Of a stretch of DNA of 64,000 nt, positions 56,946-64,000 are shown piece by piece. A program made the position numbers and the translations under genes. Origin of the DNA: Rhizobium sp. R634. GTDB lineage: Bacteria > Pseudomonadota > Alphaproteobacteria > Rhizobiales > Rhizobiaceae. Under the pieces are notes generated by a model. It had not been told where the DNA came from. It did not search any database and worked only from the letters and a program-made list of their open reading frames with translations. The stretch spans positions 372,001 to 436,000 of the forward strand of contig NZ_LOKW01000012.1 in assembly GCF_002211305.1 (NCBI RefSeq), in the 5' to 3' direction. How positions within the stretch are numbered: the first letter of the stretch is position 1; every line of letters begins with the position of its first letter.

Positions 56946-57059
56946 GTTAAAACAAAGAGCCGGCGCGCTGTTCGGCGGCAAGAATTGCGCTGCGGACCAA
57001 TGAGCGAACACGGCGCAGACCGCAGCTCATAATTTCGTCTGAACAGAGGAGATCGATCC

Positions 57060-57206
57060 ATGGCCAAAGGACAGCTGAGAAGCAATCGCGAGGTTCGGAA
57101 ACCGAAGAAAGACAAGCTGGCGCCGAAGACGGCAGGAACATTCGCAAGCCAGATGAAGACGGCGGCCGAAACCGCTCCGCACGGAAGCAGTGCGCCGAAG
57201 AAATAG
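57060..57206 (+). CDS. Small basic protein (48 residues)
   Basis: The ORF begins MAKGQLRSNREVRKPKKDKL and ends HGSSAPKK. It is very rich in Lys and Arg, with a helix-forming middle (GTFASQMKTAAETA). AGAGGAGA at 57045-57052 lies eight bases before the ATG. Similar short basic proteins starting MAKGQ.RSNRE.KKPKK are, from memory, common in alphaproteobacteria and have no known function; nucleic-acid or ribosome binding is a guess from charge. Confidence 0.75.
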   Translation: MAKGQLRSNREVRKPKKDKLAPKTAGTFASQMKTAAETAPHGSSAPKK

Positions 57207-57248
57207 CGGGATTCCGAACCTGATCATCGAAGCAGTTTAAGCCTCGGT

Positions 57249-57292
57249 CTTGCATGTCGCCCCAAAATCGCCTTTGGGGCGACACGCGCAAG
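57249..57292. terminator. Long hairpin between convergent genes
   Basis: GTCGCCCCAAA (57256-57266) pairs exactly with TTTGGGGCGAC (57273-57283), loop of 6, and CTTGC/GCAAG add outer pairs at 57249-57253/57288-57292. It separates the small basic protein from the SDR gene on the other strand and could terminate both; it also resembles the repeat at 56878. Confidence 0.55.
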
Positions 57293-57300
57293 CGGCTGTG

Positions 57301-58230
57301 TCATCGATAACCCGTCACATCGGCCGGCTTGCCCGCCTCCTGGACCTCGGTCAGGTAGCGCCAGCAATCCGGCCGCGAACCGTCGACGTCGTCGAAGCCA
57401 TAGGCCTTGGCCATTGCGCCGCTCGACAGCGACTGACCGTTCCAGCGGGCGCGATCGGGATCAGCGGCGATCGCCGCGACGGCGCGGCCGACGAAGCGCG
57501 GCGTTTCGGAAATGGCGAAGTGCGGCTGTGCCTTGGTCGCGTCGCGCCAGTTGTCCTCGCGTACACCATAAGCTTCCAGCATCATTTCCGAGCGCAGCCA
57601 GCCGGGCGTGATCGAAACGGCGGTGGCGCCGTGTTTCGCCAAATCCTGCGCATGCGCCCAGGCCATGCGGGTGACGCTCGTCTTGACGAGATCATAGAAA
57701 GGCGAAAGCCGGTAATGGGTGGCGTTGTATTCGGCAGTGCCGTCTGTCACCTCCACCAGCAGGCCGCCCGGCCGTTCGATCATCAGCGGCAGGGCATAGT
57801 GGGCGGTGATCAGATGCGTTTCGATGCCGAGCTGCAGCATGCGCAGGCCCTTGTCCAGCGAATGCTCCCAGACGGGCTTGTCCCATTCGAACAGTTTCTC
57901 GCAGCCCCAGATGTCGTTGACGAGGATATCGAGCCGGCCGGCCTCGCGGCGAATGCGAGCCACCAGCGCTTCGACCTCCTGCTTGACAAGGTGATCCACG
58001 CGCACCGCAATGCCCCTGCCGCCCGCCGATGTGACCAGTTCGGCGGTCTCCTCGATCGTCTCCGGTCGCTGATATTCGGATTGACGGGCGCGTGTCGTGC
58101 GCCCCGTGACGTAAACGGTCGCGCCGGCCGCGCCGAGCTCCACCGCAATGCCGCGGCCCGCGCCGCGCGTCGCGCCTGCGACCAACGCCACTTTATCCCG
58201 CAAGTCTGCTGTCACTTCTTTATCCTCCAC
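57301..58230 (-). CDS. SDR-family NAD(P)-dependent oxidoreductase
   Basis: A 309-residue short-chain dehydrogenase. The cofactor loop is VALVAGATRGAGRGIAVELG, followed by VTGRTTR, which suits NADP(H). The catalytic Tyr-Lys pair is FYDLVKTSVTRMAWAHAQDL (YxxxK), and a long C-terminal extension (about residues 245-305) is typical of this subgroup. Substrate unknown. It is divergent from a TetR regulator across a 28-bp palindrome, so it is likely induced by that regulator's ligand. Confidence 0.93.
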   Translation of the reverse strand: MEDKEVTADLRDKVALVAGATRGAGRGIAVELGAAGATVYVTGRTTRARQSEYQRPETIEETAELVTSAGGRGIAVRVDHLVKQEVEALVARIRREAGRLDILVNDIWGCEKLFEWDKPVWEHSLDKGLRMLQLGIETHLITAHYALPLMIERPGGLLVEVTDGTAEYNATHYRLSPFYDLVKTSVTRMAWAHAQDLAKHGATAVSITPGWLRSEMMLEAYGVREDNWRDATKAQPHFAISETPRFVGRAVAAIAADPDRARWNGQSLSSGAMAKAYGFDDVDGSRPDCWRYLTEVQEAGKPADVTGYR

Positions 58231-58271
58231 GCTAGAACGGCTGGAAGGGCCAGGATGACTGACGCCCTATT

Positions 58272-58299
58272 GAATATAAACGAACGTTCGTTCATATTC
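58272..58299. promoter_or_regulatory. 28-bp palindromic operator between SDR and TetR genes
   Basis: A perfect 14-bp core AACGAACGTTCGTT (58279-58292) is flanked by GAATAT and ATATTC arms, giving a 28-bp palindrome with a single mismatched pair. It lies 42 bp from the SDR start and 24 bp from the TetR start, placed to repress both. Confidence 0.7.
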
Positions 58300-58322
58300 A
58301 TCACGAATGCAAGAGGAATTTC

Positions 58323-58883
58323 ATGCCGCGCCGCCGCACGCTTTCCGATGAGCAGCTTCTCGCCATGGTGCTGGCGCTGATACACGCCGAGGGGCCGGAT
58401 GCGGCGACCTTTGCGGCGGTGGCGAAAGCCAGCGGCCTTTCCGGCTCGACGCTGGTGCAGCGGTTTTCGACGAAGGCAGCGATGCTGCGCGCGGCATTGC
58501 TCCATGCCTGGGACAGGCTGGACGCGGAAACGGCACGGCTTGCCGAGGCCGTTCCGAAGACCCCGGAGGGCGCCATCGCGCTGCTCGTCGGCCTGTCGCA
58601 GGATTACGGCGACAATGCCGCCGCCTATGGCGAGGGACTGCTGGTGCTTCGCGAGGATTTTCGCGATCCGGTGCTGCGTGCGCGGGGTGCGGCCTGGGGA
58701 TTGGCTCTGACGGCGGCGATTGCGCGCTGTTTCGGATCGGCGAAGGCGCCGGAGACCATCGCCCGGCTGATGCTGTCGCAGTGGCAGGGCTCTCTCACCT
58801 GGTGGGGTTTCGGCTCGGAAGGACCAGTGGACGCCTATGTGGAGACGGAGCTGCGGCGCTTCCTCGCCGCGGTGAAACCCTGA
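58323..58883 (+). CDS. TetR/AcrR family transcriptional regulator
   Basis: A 186-residue regulator. It has the TetR fold: MPRRRTLSDEQLLAMVLALI, HAEGPDAATFAAVAKASGLS, then GSTLVQRFSTKAAML as the recognition helix region, and a helical effector domain. GAGGAA lies eight bases before the ATG. Its own promoter and that of the divergent SDR gene overlap a 28-bp palindrome, so it is a probable autorepressor and SDR repressor. The effector is unknown. Confidence 0.93.
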   Translation: MPRRRTLSDEQLLAMVLALIHAEGPDAATFAAVAKASGLSGSTLVQRFSTKAAMLRAALLHAWDRLDAETARLAEAVPKTPEGAIALLVGLSQDYGDNAAAYGEGLLVLREDFRDPVLRARGAAWGLALTAAIARCFGSAKAPETIARLMLSQWQGSLTWWGFGSEGPVDAYVETELRRFLAAVKP

Positions 58884-58898
58884 ACTGCCGTGCTACGC

Positions 58899-59525
58899 CT
58901 AATAGGCCGTGACGATCATGGCCTGGATAAAATAAAGCAGAGCGGCGGTCACGCCGATCGTCACCGTTGTCAGCAGCAGTCCAATCAGGGTGACGAGCCC
59001 GTCACGCTCCATCAAGGCGACGGCCAGGACCACCAGCGAGAATACAGGCAGGATATTGCCGAAGGGGATCGGCAGCGCGATCACCACGGCGAGCAGGAAG
59101 ACAGGAATGCCGAGAAGCACCTGCACCGTCGGGCCTGTGAGCGCTTTCAGCCGGCCGGCGCGGACCACCTTCTCCACCCGGGCAATGACGGGAACCGCGT
59201 GACGCACGACAAGATCGAGCGCTGTCAGGGAGACCTGGCGATTCCTGATGACGGCGGGCAGCCACACCTTCCGGCCGCCCGCAACGATCTGGAGGGAGAC
59301 CAGCGCAAGCGCGGTGCCGAACACCATTCCGAACGGACCGGGAATCGGCGTCAGCGCCGGGATTGCCAGGAAGAGAATGGTGAAGGCGATGCTGGTCCTG
59401 CCCATCGTTTCCAGCGCCTCGCCGATGGAGAGGCCGCCTTTCTCCCGGGCGAGCTCCAGCATCTCCCGGAGCCGCGCGGTGGCCATCCCTTGGGATGGCC
59501 GTGCACTTCCGTTTCGATCAGACAT
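58899..59525 (-). CDS. ExoD family membrane protein
   Basis: A 208-residue protein of the ExoD family, named from a Sinorhizobium gene affecting exopolysaccharide production and alkali tolerance. It has a cytoplasmic N-terminus (LREMLELAREKGGLSIGEAL), the family signature ALTPIPGPFGMVFGTALALV, and four to five hydrophobic helices. Its biochemical role is unknown. The ATG at 59525 (MSDRNGSARP) is used; a GTG at 59555 overlaps the stop of the upstream ORF by GTGA and would imply coupling. It may be the third gene after terC. Confidence 0.87.
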   Translation of the reverse strand: MSDRNGSARPSQGMATARLREMLELAREKGGLSIGEALETMGRTSIAFTILFLAIPALTPIPGPFGMVFGTALALVSLQIVAGGRKVWLPAVIRNRQVSLTALDLVVRHAVPVIARVEKVVRAGRLKALTGPTVQVLLGIPVFLLAVVIALPIPFGNILPVFSLVVLAVALMERDGLVTLIGLLLTTVTIGVTAALLYFIQAMIVTAY

Positions 59526-59551
59526 TAAAAGCCCATTCCAGCTGGTATCCT

Positions 59552-59854
59552 TCACGCATCTCCAGCGGCCCCCTTCAAGACGCCGATCAGGGTTGCACAG
59601 TGCGGATCGCTGGCATCGAGAAGCTCGGCCGGCGAGGTGTGGCCGATCGCCATGCTGACGACGGTGGCTGTCGCCCAGCCATAATCGTCAGCTGCGCGCT
59701 TGATGAGCTGCGGCCCCTGAGATGTCAGGCAGGCCTGGGACTGGCTGACGATCTCGGTGGGAAGCCGGGCACGCTCAACCTGTTCCTGTATCTGGGCGTG
59801 CAAGGGATCGACGACGAAGAGGGCAAAAATCCAGCCGATGAAATCCGAAATCAT
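59552..59854 (-). CDS. Hypothetical protein (100 residues) between terC and exoD-family gene
   Basis: A short protein with an N-terminal hydrophobic stretch (MISDFIGWIFALFVVDPLHA) that could be a membrane anchor or signal, and a C-terminal part QACLTSQGPQLIKRAADDYG then ATATVVSMAIGHTSPAELLD with two cysteines. The ribosome site GGAAGG before its ATG is excellent. It lies 29 bp after terC and overlaps a possible GTG start of the ExoD-family gene. I do not recognise the family. Confidence 0.75.
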   Translation of the reverse strand: MISDFIGWIFALFVVDPLHAQIQEQVERARLPTEIVSQSQACLTSQGPQLIKRAADDYGWATATVVSMAIGHTSPAELLDASDPHCATLIGVLKGAAGDA

Positions 59855-59883
59855 ATCTGTTTCCTTCCTTCGCTAACGTTTCT

Positions 59884-60924
59884 CTACAGCGTCTGCTCAG
59901 ACGGCTGCTGCGGATCCCTCGTCTTGATGAGACTCCAGACCACGCCCGAGGCAATGATCGCGAAGGTGATCCCAAGCGAGAGAGCAGCCGGGAATTTTTC
60001 CAGGCCCAGCAGATCGGCGAGGAAGATCTTCGAGCCGATGAACACCAGCACGATGGCAAGTGCGGGCTTCAGGTAGCGGAAGCGATGGATCATCGCCGCG
60101 AGCGCGAAATAGAGAGCGCGAAGACCGAGGATCGCGAAGATGTTCGAAGTGTAGACGATGAACGGATCGGTGGTGATCGCGAAGATCGCGGGGACCGAAT
60201 CCACGGCAAAGATGACATCGGCCACTTCGACCATCACCAGCGCCATGAAGAGCGGCGTGATGAACCAGGTCGTCTTGCCCGTCGCCGGATGCGCCTTTTT
60301 GACGAAAAACCGCTCGCCGTGATGCTCCTCGGTGACGTTGAAGCGGTTGCGCATGAAGCGAACGAGCACGTTCTTCGAGACATCGGGCTCAGCTTCCTTG
60401 ACGACAAGCATCTTGATACCGGTCGCGATCAGGAAGGCGGCGAAGATATAAAGAACCCAGGCGAATTCGGCGACCAGCGTCGCGCCGACGCCGATCATGA
60501 TGGCGCGCAGCACGATGACGCCGAGAATGCCCCAGAAGAGCACGCGGTGCTGATAGATGCGCGGCACGGCAAAGAAGGAGAAGATCAGGGCGATGACGAA
60601 GACGTTGTCGAGGGCGAGCGTCTTTTCGACGACAAAGCCCGTCAGATAGGCAAGGCCGGGCTCCGAGCCGAGATACCACCACACCCAGCCGCCGAAGGCG
60701 AGGCCGAGCGTGATATAGAGAGCGGAAAGCTTGACGCTTTCCCGGACGCCGATTTCCTTGTTCTGCTTATGAAGAATACCAAGGTCGAACGACAGGATGG
60801 CAATGACGAGGGCGAAAAAGCTCGACCACATCCAGAGCGGCGTTCCCAGCCACTCGACGAACAAAAAAGAGAAATCCAAAGATGGTCCCCTATCGGCACG
60901 GGTTGTCGGAAAAAGGTCCGACAT
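59884..60924 (-). CDS. TerC family membrane protein (Alx-like)
   Basis: A 346-residue inner-membrane protein with about nine helices of the TerC/Alx family, which is linked to metal export (Mn2+ in Alx) and membrane-protein metalation. The signature acidic helix LTGFVVEKTLALDNVFVIAL and EVADVIFAVDSVPAIFAITT are both intact, with Asp residues that line the metal path. The start at 60924 (MSDLFPTTRAD) is preferred to an upstream ATG. The leader region has features of a yybP-ykoY Mn2+ riboswitch, which often precedes such genes. Confidence 0.93.
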   Translation of the reverse strand: MSDLFPTTRADRGPSLDFSFLFVEWLGTPLWMWSSFFALVIAILSFDLGILHKQNKEIGVRESVKLSALYITLGLAFGGWVWWYLGSEPGLAYLTGFVVEKTLALDNVFVIALIFSFFAVPRIYQHRVLFWGILGVIVLRAIMIGVGATLVAEFAWVLYIFAAFLIATGIKMLVVKEAEPDVSKNVLVRFMRNRFNVTEEHHGERFFVKKAHPATGKTTWFITPLFMALVMVEVADVIFAVDSVPAIFAITTDPFIVYTSNIFAILGLRALYFALAAMIHRFRYLKPALAIVLVFIGSKIFLADLLGLEKFPAALSLGITFAIIASGVVWSLIKTRDPQQPSEQTL

Positions 60925-60981
60925 CGCAAGAGTGCCGAAGCTCTCGCCAGAGGGGCCCGGACCAGCGGGTCGCACCCCAGA

Positions 60982-61078
60982 TGGGATCTCGCTTTTTAGG
61001 TTTCAAGCAGCGGCCGACACCAATTTTGCATGTGGCGGGACTTTGAGTGTCGCCAGCCCGAACGCCTCGCTCCCCCGT
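60982..61078 (-). promoter_or_regulatory. Candidate yybP-ykoY-like (Mn2+) riboswitch upstream of terC
   Basis: On the minus strand the leader has GGGGGAGCGAGGC (61064-61076), a stem of GGCGACAC (61047-61054) with GTGTCGGCC (61012-61020) enclosing GCAAAA (61024-61029), and AGCGAGATC (60985-60993). The order GGGGAG, stem-loop, AGCRAGAYC resembles the yybP-ykoY family, which regulates terC/alx genes. The outer P1 stem is only about three pairs, so the match is not secure. Confidence 0.4.
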
Positions 61079-61114
61079 GGGAAAGCCGGCTTGCGACGCA
61101 TGCAGACCGTCGCC

Positions 61115-61594
61115 CTATCGGTCTTGGGGATCGTCCTTATCCTCGCCAACGGTCAGCGGCCAGTCGACGACGTAGTCCTCGAGATCGTCGATATCGATCT
61201 CATTTTCGTTGATCGTGCGGCCCCGCGCGGAAATACCGGCGGCATGGACGGTTTCGGGATCGCCGGAAACCAGGGGATGCCACCAATAGAGATCGCGCCC
61301 CTCGTTGACCAGCCGGTAGCCGCATGTGGGCGGTAGCCAGGCGATATCAGGCACGTTCTCTTTCGTCAGCTGCACACAGTCGGGCACGAAATCCCAGCGG
61401 TTCCGATAGCTGGAGCAACGACAGCTTTCGCCGTCGAGCAGCTTGCAGCTGACCGAGGTGAAATAGATATCGCCGCTATCCCATTCCTCGATCTTGTTGA
61501 GGCAACAGAGGCCGCAGCCGTCACAGAGGCTTTCCCACTCGGCGGCGGTCATTTCGGCAAGAGTCTTGCTCTTCCAGAAGGGTAGATCGTCCAT
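61115..61594 (-). CDS. YcgN-family cysteine-cluster protein (UPF0260)
   Basis: A 159-residue protein of the YcgN family. It starts [20 protein letters not shown] and carries a conserved cysteine set: [15 protein letters not shown], then [23 protein letters not shown] and PPTCGYRLV, consistent with binding Fe-S or zinc. The family is common in proteobacteria; function is unknown. The conserved [19 protein letters not shown] stretch follows. The ATG at 61594 is chosen over an in-frame extension. It is divergent from the penicillin-binding protein gene. Confidence 0.93.
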   Translation of the reverse strand: MDDLPFWKSKTLAEMTAAEWESLCDGCGLCCLNKIEEWDSGDIYFTSVSCKLLDGESCRCSSYRNRWDFVPDCVQLTKENVPDIAWLPPTCGYRLVNEGRDLYWWHPLVSGDPETVHAAGISARGRTINENEIDIDDLEDYVVDWPLTVGEDKDDPQDR

Positions 61595-61772
61595 CGTTCG
61601 TTTCTTGCAACAGCCGCCCGCAAATTCACGTGACCGTCGACGTATCTCTCTTGTTATCGACTGAGAAATCAATCAATTCTTCAGCATACTCCTGGTATCG
61701 GAGATACCGGAGAGCTTTTCGGCCCCATGCGGGCCTCGCGCTTTCGTCACCTTCCGGCCGCCGGAACGACCG

Positions 61773-63974
61773 ATGCGCGATCAGGCGGGAATACAAGACG
61801 TGCAGGATCCGGACAAGCCAGAAAACGGGCCAGGAAAAGAGACAGGGGACGCGCCAGGCAAGCGGCCGGCGAAGAGACGTCACATCCTTCTGCGCATTGA
61901 TTCTTGGATCGATTCGACCGTCTGGAACGCCGGCTTCCGCGCCGCTGAGATCTGGGAAGACACCACCATCTTCTTCCGCCGCTTCCGCGTGCGCGGCTGG
62001 AAACGCATGGTCTTCGAACTTGCCGGCGAAGGGCTGACGCTCGGCGCGGCCGGTTCCGTGCTGATGCTCGTGCTTGCCCAGCCGGCCTTCGAGGCAACCA
62101 AGGAAGACTGGCGCAATCGCGGCGATTTCGCCGTCACTTTCACCGACCGCTATGGCAATGTCATCGGCCATCGCGGCGTCATTCACCAGAATTCCGTGCC
62201 GATCGACGAGCTGCCCGATTCCCTGATCAAATCGGTGCTCGCCACGGAAGACCGCCGCTTCTTCGAGCACTTCGGCATCGATTTCATCGGCCTCTTCCGC
62301 GCCATGAGCGAGAATGCGCGCGCCGGCGAAGTCGTCCAAGGCGGCTCGACGCTGACCCAGCAGCTCGCCAAGAACCTCTTCCTTTCCAACGAGCGCTCGA
62401 TCGACCGCAAGGTCACCGAAGCTTTCCTGGCCCTGTGGCTCGAGGCGAACCTTTCGAAGAAGGAAATCCTCTCCACCTATCTCGACCGCGCCTATATGGG
62501 CGGCGGCACTTTCGGCGCCGCGGCGGCCGCCCAGTTCTATTTCGGCAAGAACATTGCCGATGTGAACCTTGCCGAATCCGCCATGCTGGCCGGCCTCTTC
62601 AAGGCGCCGGCGAAATATGCGCCGCATGTTAACCTGCCGGCCGCACGTGCGCGCGCCAATGAGGTGCTGACCAATCTCGTGCAAAGCGGGCTGATGACCG
62701 AAGGCCAGGTGATCGCCGCCAGGCGCAGCCCGGCGACCGTCGTCGACCGCAACGAGATGGAAGCGCCTGATTTCTTTCTCGATTGGGCTTTCGACGAGGT
62801 GCAGCGGCTTTCGCCGCGCTTCCACCAGCATTCGCTGATCGTGCGCACGACGATCGATATGGGGATCCAGAAGGCGGCCGAGGATTCGGTCGAGACCTCG
62901 CTGCGCGAATATGGCGAGGCCTATCACGCCAAGCAGGGCGCCCTTGTCATGATCGAAAACGGCGGCGCCGTGCGCGCCATGGTCGGCGGGCGGGATTACG
63001 GCGAAAGCCAGTTCAACCGCGCCACCAAGGCGCTGCGCCAGCCGGGCTCCTCCTTCAAGGTCTACACCTATGCGGTGGCGATGGAGAGCGGGATGACGCC
63101 GCAGACGACGGTCGTCGACGCACCGATCTACTGGGGCAACTGGAGCCCGCACAATTATGCAAACCGCTATGTCGGTCGCATAACGCTCGAGACCGCGATC
63201 GCCCAGTCGATCAATACGATCCCGGTGCGGCTCGCCAAGGAGAAGCTCGGCATACAGCCGATCCGGGCGATGGCGAAGAACCTCGGTGTCGAGACGCCGA
63301 TCCGCGACGACGTCACCATTCCGATCGGCACGTCGGAGGTGACGGTGCTCGACCAGGCGACCGCCTATGCCACCTTCCCGGCCGGTGGCTACCAGTCGCG
63401 CCGCCACGGCATTACCCAGATCCTCGACTACGACGGCGACGTGCTCTACGATTTCGACCGCGACGAGCCGGCGGCCAAACGCGTGCTGTCCCAACAGGCA
63501 GACGCCTACATGAACCAGATGCTGTCGCGCGTCCCCTATGTCGGCACGGCGCGCAAGGCAGCACTCGACAACGGCATCGTCACGGCAGGCAAGACCGGCA
63601 CGACCCAGGCCTATCGCGACGCCTGGTTCGTCGGCTTCACCGGCAACTACACCTGCGCCGTCTGGTTCGGCAATGACGACTACACATCGACGAACAACAT
63701 GACCGGCGGCTCGCTGCCGGCGATGACCTTCAAGCGCGCCATGGACTACGCCCACCAGGGCGTGACGCTGCGCGCCATTCCCGGCATCGAAAACCCCCTG
63801 CCCTCGGCAGAGGACGTCGCCAAGACCGCCGCCGCCAAGCCGCAGGACGGATTGCCGCAGCTCATCCGGCCGCGCATGCTCTCGGTTCAATCGACCGGCA
63901 TCCTCAAGGATCTCGGCGAGAAGCTGAAAGACGCCGCGCCGCTGGCGCCGCAAAAGGTGGCGAGTGCCGAGTAG
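61773..63974 (+). CDS. Class A penicillin-binding protein (PBP1A family)
   Basis: A 733-residue bifunctional peptidoglycan synthase. A Lys/Arg-rich N-terminus and one transmembrane helix (about residues 86-104) are followed by the glycosyltransferase 51 domain (ATEDRRFFEHFGIDFIGLFR with catalytic Glu159; GGSTLTQQLAKNLF) and the transpeptidase domain with Ser426 (PGSSFKVYTYA), SIN at 479-481 and KTG at 607-609 (AGKTGTTQ). It polymerises and cross-links glycan in the periplasm. It is complete inside the window. The family has several paralogues in rhizobia, so I give no symbol. Confidence 0.95.
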   Translation: MRDQAGIQDVQDPDKPENGPGKETGDAPGKRPAKRRHILLRIDSWIDSTVWNAGFRAAEIWEDTTIFFRRFRVRGWKRMVFELAGEGLTLGAAGSVLMLVLAQPAFEATKEDWRNRGDFAVTFTDRYGNVIGHRGVIHQNSVPIDELPDSLIKSVLATEDRRFFEHFGIDFIGLFRAMSENARAGEVVQGGSTLTQQLAKNLFLSNERSIDRKVTEAFLALWLEANLSKKEILSTYLDRAYMGGGTFGAAAAAQFYFGKNIADVNLAESAMLAGLFKAPAKYAPHVNLPAARARANEVLTNLVQSGLMTEGQVIAARRSPATVVDRNEMEAPDFFLDWAFDEVQRLSPRFHQHSLIVRTTIDMGIQKAAEDSVETSLREYGEAYHAKQGALVMIENGGAVRAMVGGRDYGESQFNRATKALRQPGSSFKVYTYAVAMESGMTPQTTVVDAPIYWGNWSPHNYANRYVGRITLETAIAQSINTIPVRLAKEKLGIQPIRAMAKNLGVETPIRDDVTIPIGTSEVTVLDQATAYATFPAGGYQSRRHGITQILDYDGDVLYDFDRDEPAAKRVLSQQADAYMNQMLSRVPYVGTARKAALDNGIVTAGKTGTTQAYRDAWFVGFTGNYTCAVWFGNDDYTSTNNMTGGSLPAMTFKRAMDYAHQGVTLRAIPGIENPLPSAEDVAKTAAAKPQDGLPQLIRPRMLSVQSTGILKDLGEKLKDAAPLAPQKVASAE

Positions 63975-64000
63975 TTCGGCCGCGATCATGCCGACATCCT

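Noticed and set aside
61626..63989. A 787-codon open frame on the minus strand opposite the penicillin-binding protein gene
   Set aside because: It is an exact antisense shadow of a gene with complete family motifs. High GC content removes stops in that frame, and the product has no recognisable domain.

Overview
The window is about 64 kb of dense, GC-rich chromosome from an alphaproteobacterium, almost certainly a fast-growing Rhizobium of the R. leguminosarum / R. etli type. The evidence is a cluster with rhizobial gene order (feuNPQ, then cycHJKL, degP, a two-component pair, glnE, with pleC and pepN beyond), an ExoD-family protein, rhizobial-type intergenic palindromes, and GANTC (CcrM) site clusters. 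I see no rRNA, tRNA, CRISPR, phage or insertion sequence. This is stable housekeeping chromosome with some accessory transport, regulator and detoxification genes.

Layout. 1-7.9 kb: class III aminotransferase (cut by the left edge) divergent from a glutamine-synthetase-like ligase, a lipid/diacylglycerol kinase, an MFS exporter, the Mg2+ channel gene mgtE behind a structured leader with an 18-codon upstream ORF, a rhizobial palindromic repeat, and a divergent Lrp/EamA pair. 8-20 kb: a lipoprotein L,D-transpeptidase, ETF-ubiquinone oxidoreductase divergent from an SDR protein across a LiuR-like palindrome, an APH-fold kinase, an RND efflux operon (adaptor plus pump), an Hsp70-like protein and a family-4-like uracil-DNA glycosylase. 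20-26.4 kb: an unrecognised protein, a second EamA transporter, an unusual short MCP-core plus Cache protein, and pepN.

26.5-43.1 kb is the core block. pleC (cell-cycle histidine kinase) converges on glnE. Upstream of glnE on the same strand lie an OmpR-type regulator/kinase pair, a DegP/HtrA protease, the translationally coupled cytochrome c maturation operon cycHJKL, a small lipoprotein, and feuN-feuP-feuQ (envelope/osmotic signalling).

43.5-64 kb is more mosaic: MFS exporters, a Dabb protein, a GH19-like lysozyme/chitinase, TetR- and LysR-controlled detoxification-type genes (DUF1348, flavin/PNPOx, GST, VOC, SDR), a MocR regulator, a catalytically dead HtrA-like protein, several small proteins, ExoD, TerC, a YcgN Fe/Zn-cysteine protein and a class A penicillin-binding protein.

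The signals most worth following up are the mgtE leader with its small ORF and mutually exclusive hairpins, the GANTC/CtrA-like sites upstream of pleC, the GANTC-rich convergent spacer at 44.8 kb, the MCP-Cache fusion, the pseudo-HtrA protein, and a possible Mn2+ riboswitch upstream of terC. I found no convincing new defence system or mobile system.
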